This document shows positions 63,739-64,000 of a DNA stretch of 64,000 bases, one piece after another. A program made the translations under genes and the position numbers. This DNA is from Monodelphis domestica (Eukaryota; Chordata; Mammalia; Didelphimorphia; Didelphidae), in NCBI RefSeq assembly GCF_027887165.1, contig NC_077228.1, positions 105,885,200-105,949,199 of the forward strand. The letters are read 5' to 3'. How positions within the stretch are numbered: position 1 is the first letter of the stretch; every line of letters begins with the position of its first letter. The notes below the pieces were generated by a model that did not search any database, was not told the DNA's origin, and was given only the letters and a program-made list of their open reading frames with translations.

Positions 63739-64000
63739 CTCTCCCTTTTTCTCTTCAACTTCAGCTTGACTTAGACCTTTCATTCAGGAACTATGTACAT
63801 TGTTTAAGCAGATCAGAGTTGCCCTGCCTCTGAGGGATGTTTCTATCCAGCAAACCTCAGCATCCAGAGGCTCTCCAGCCCCAGCTATTCCTAGCATTGA
63901 TCTTACTGTGTTCTTCTCACCTTACTTTCAGGAGGCTGTTCTCTCCATGTAAATCAACAGTAGCAGTGACCCTGGGGATGTGATTTCCTTCTTTATATTT

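Larger units (their letters stand above)
53435..64000 (+). other. ADORA1: ADORA1 intron between the two coding exons (runs off the window)
   Basis: Begins GTCAGT. No sequence encoding TM4-TM7 of the receptor is seen in any + frame to the end, so the intron exceeds 10.5 kb, as is usual for this gene. Parts without recognised repeats include 53435-54190, 54930-55465, 56400-56815, 56985-58045, 59620-60525 and 61880-63555. Confidence 0.85.

Noticed and set aside
53435..64000. Second ADORA1 coding exon
   Set aside because: No frame carrying TM4-TM7 or an NPxxY-type motif of an adenosine receptor was found; it must lie beyond the right edge.

Overview
This window is vertebrate nuclear DNA from a marsupial, most likely an opossum-type (didelphid) genome. 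About half is interspersed repeats of marsupial type: tRNA-derived SINEs with A/B boxes (WSINE/SINE1-like), CORE-SINEs with a Bov-B-like tail (MAR1-like), MIR/MON1-like SINEs, L2 and CR1/L3 LINE fragments, and 5'-truncated L1 3' ends. There is also one SPIN-like hAT transposon and two solo LTRs. Family names come from memory of the consensus sequences; no library search was run. SPIN is known from opossum among marsupials, which favours Monodelphis or a relative but does not prove it.

The only functional gene I can support is ADORA1 (adenosine A1 receptor), on the + strand near the right end. The first coding exon (53037-53434, CDS from 53094) encodes residues 1-113 plus two bases of codon 114. 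It ends at the intron position typical of adenosine receptors, just after the DRY motif. The second coding exon is not in the window, so 53435-64000 is intron. Upstream lies a GC-rich promoter region (about 51.84-52.68 kb) with two candidate alternative leader exons. One (about 52040-52115, donor GTAAGT) has a TATA-like TATTAAG box and no ATG. The other (about 52472-52663, donor GTGAGC) has upstream ATGs. Spliced to the coding exon, its frame gives a 57-codon upstream ORF that stops 22 nt before the receptor start. This resembles the alternative-leader control described for human ADORA1.

Layout: 0-31 kb is intergenic and repeat-dense. 31.3-32.9 kb is a mostly single-copy block with E-boxes and a MEF2 site. 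33-50 kb is repeat-dense with nested insertions, large GA/TTCC microsatellites and an RPS28 processed pseudogene. 50.7-53.4 kb holds the ADORA1 promoter, leaders and first coding exon. 53.4-64 kb is ADORA1 intron, with a 380-bp CCTT/CTTT array and the SPIN-like element.

No tRNA or rRNA gene, CRISPR array or second protein-coding gene was seen. MYOG, the human upstream neighbour of ADORA1, was looked for in the open frames and not found. The history of the window is mainly layered transposition: solo LTRs, SINEs and L1s inside older L2 and CR1/L3 copies, several with exact target-site duplications.
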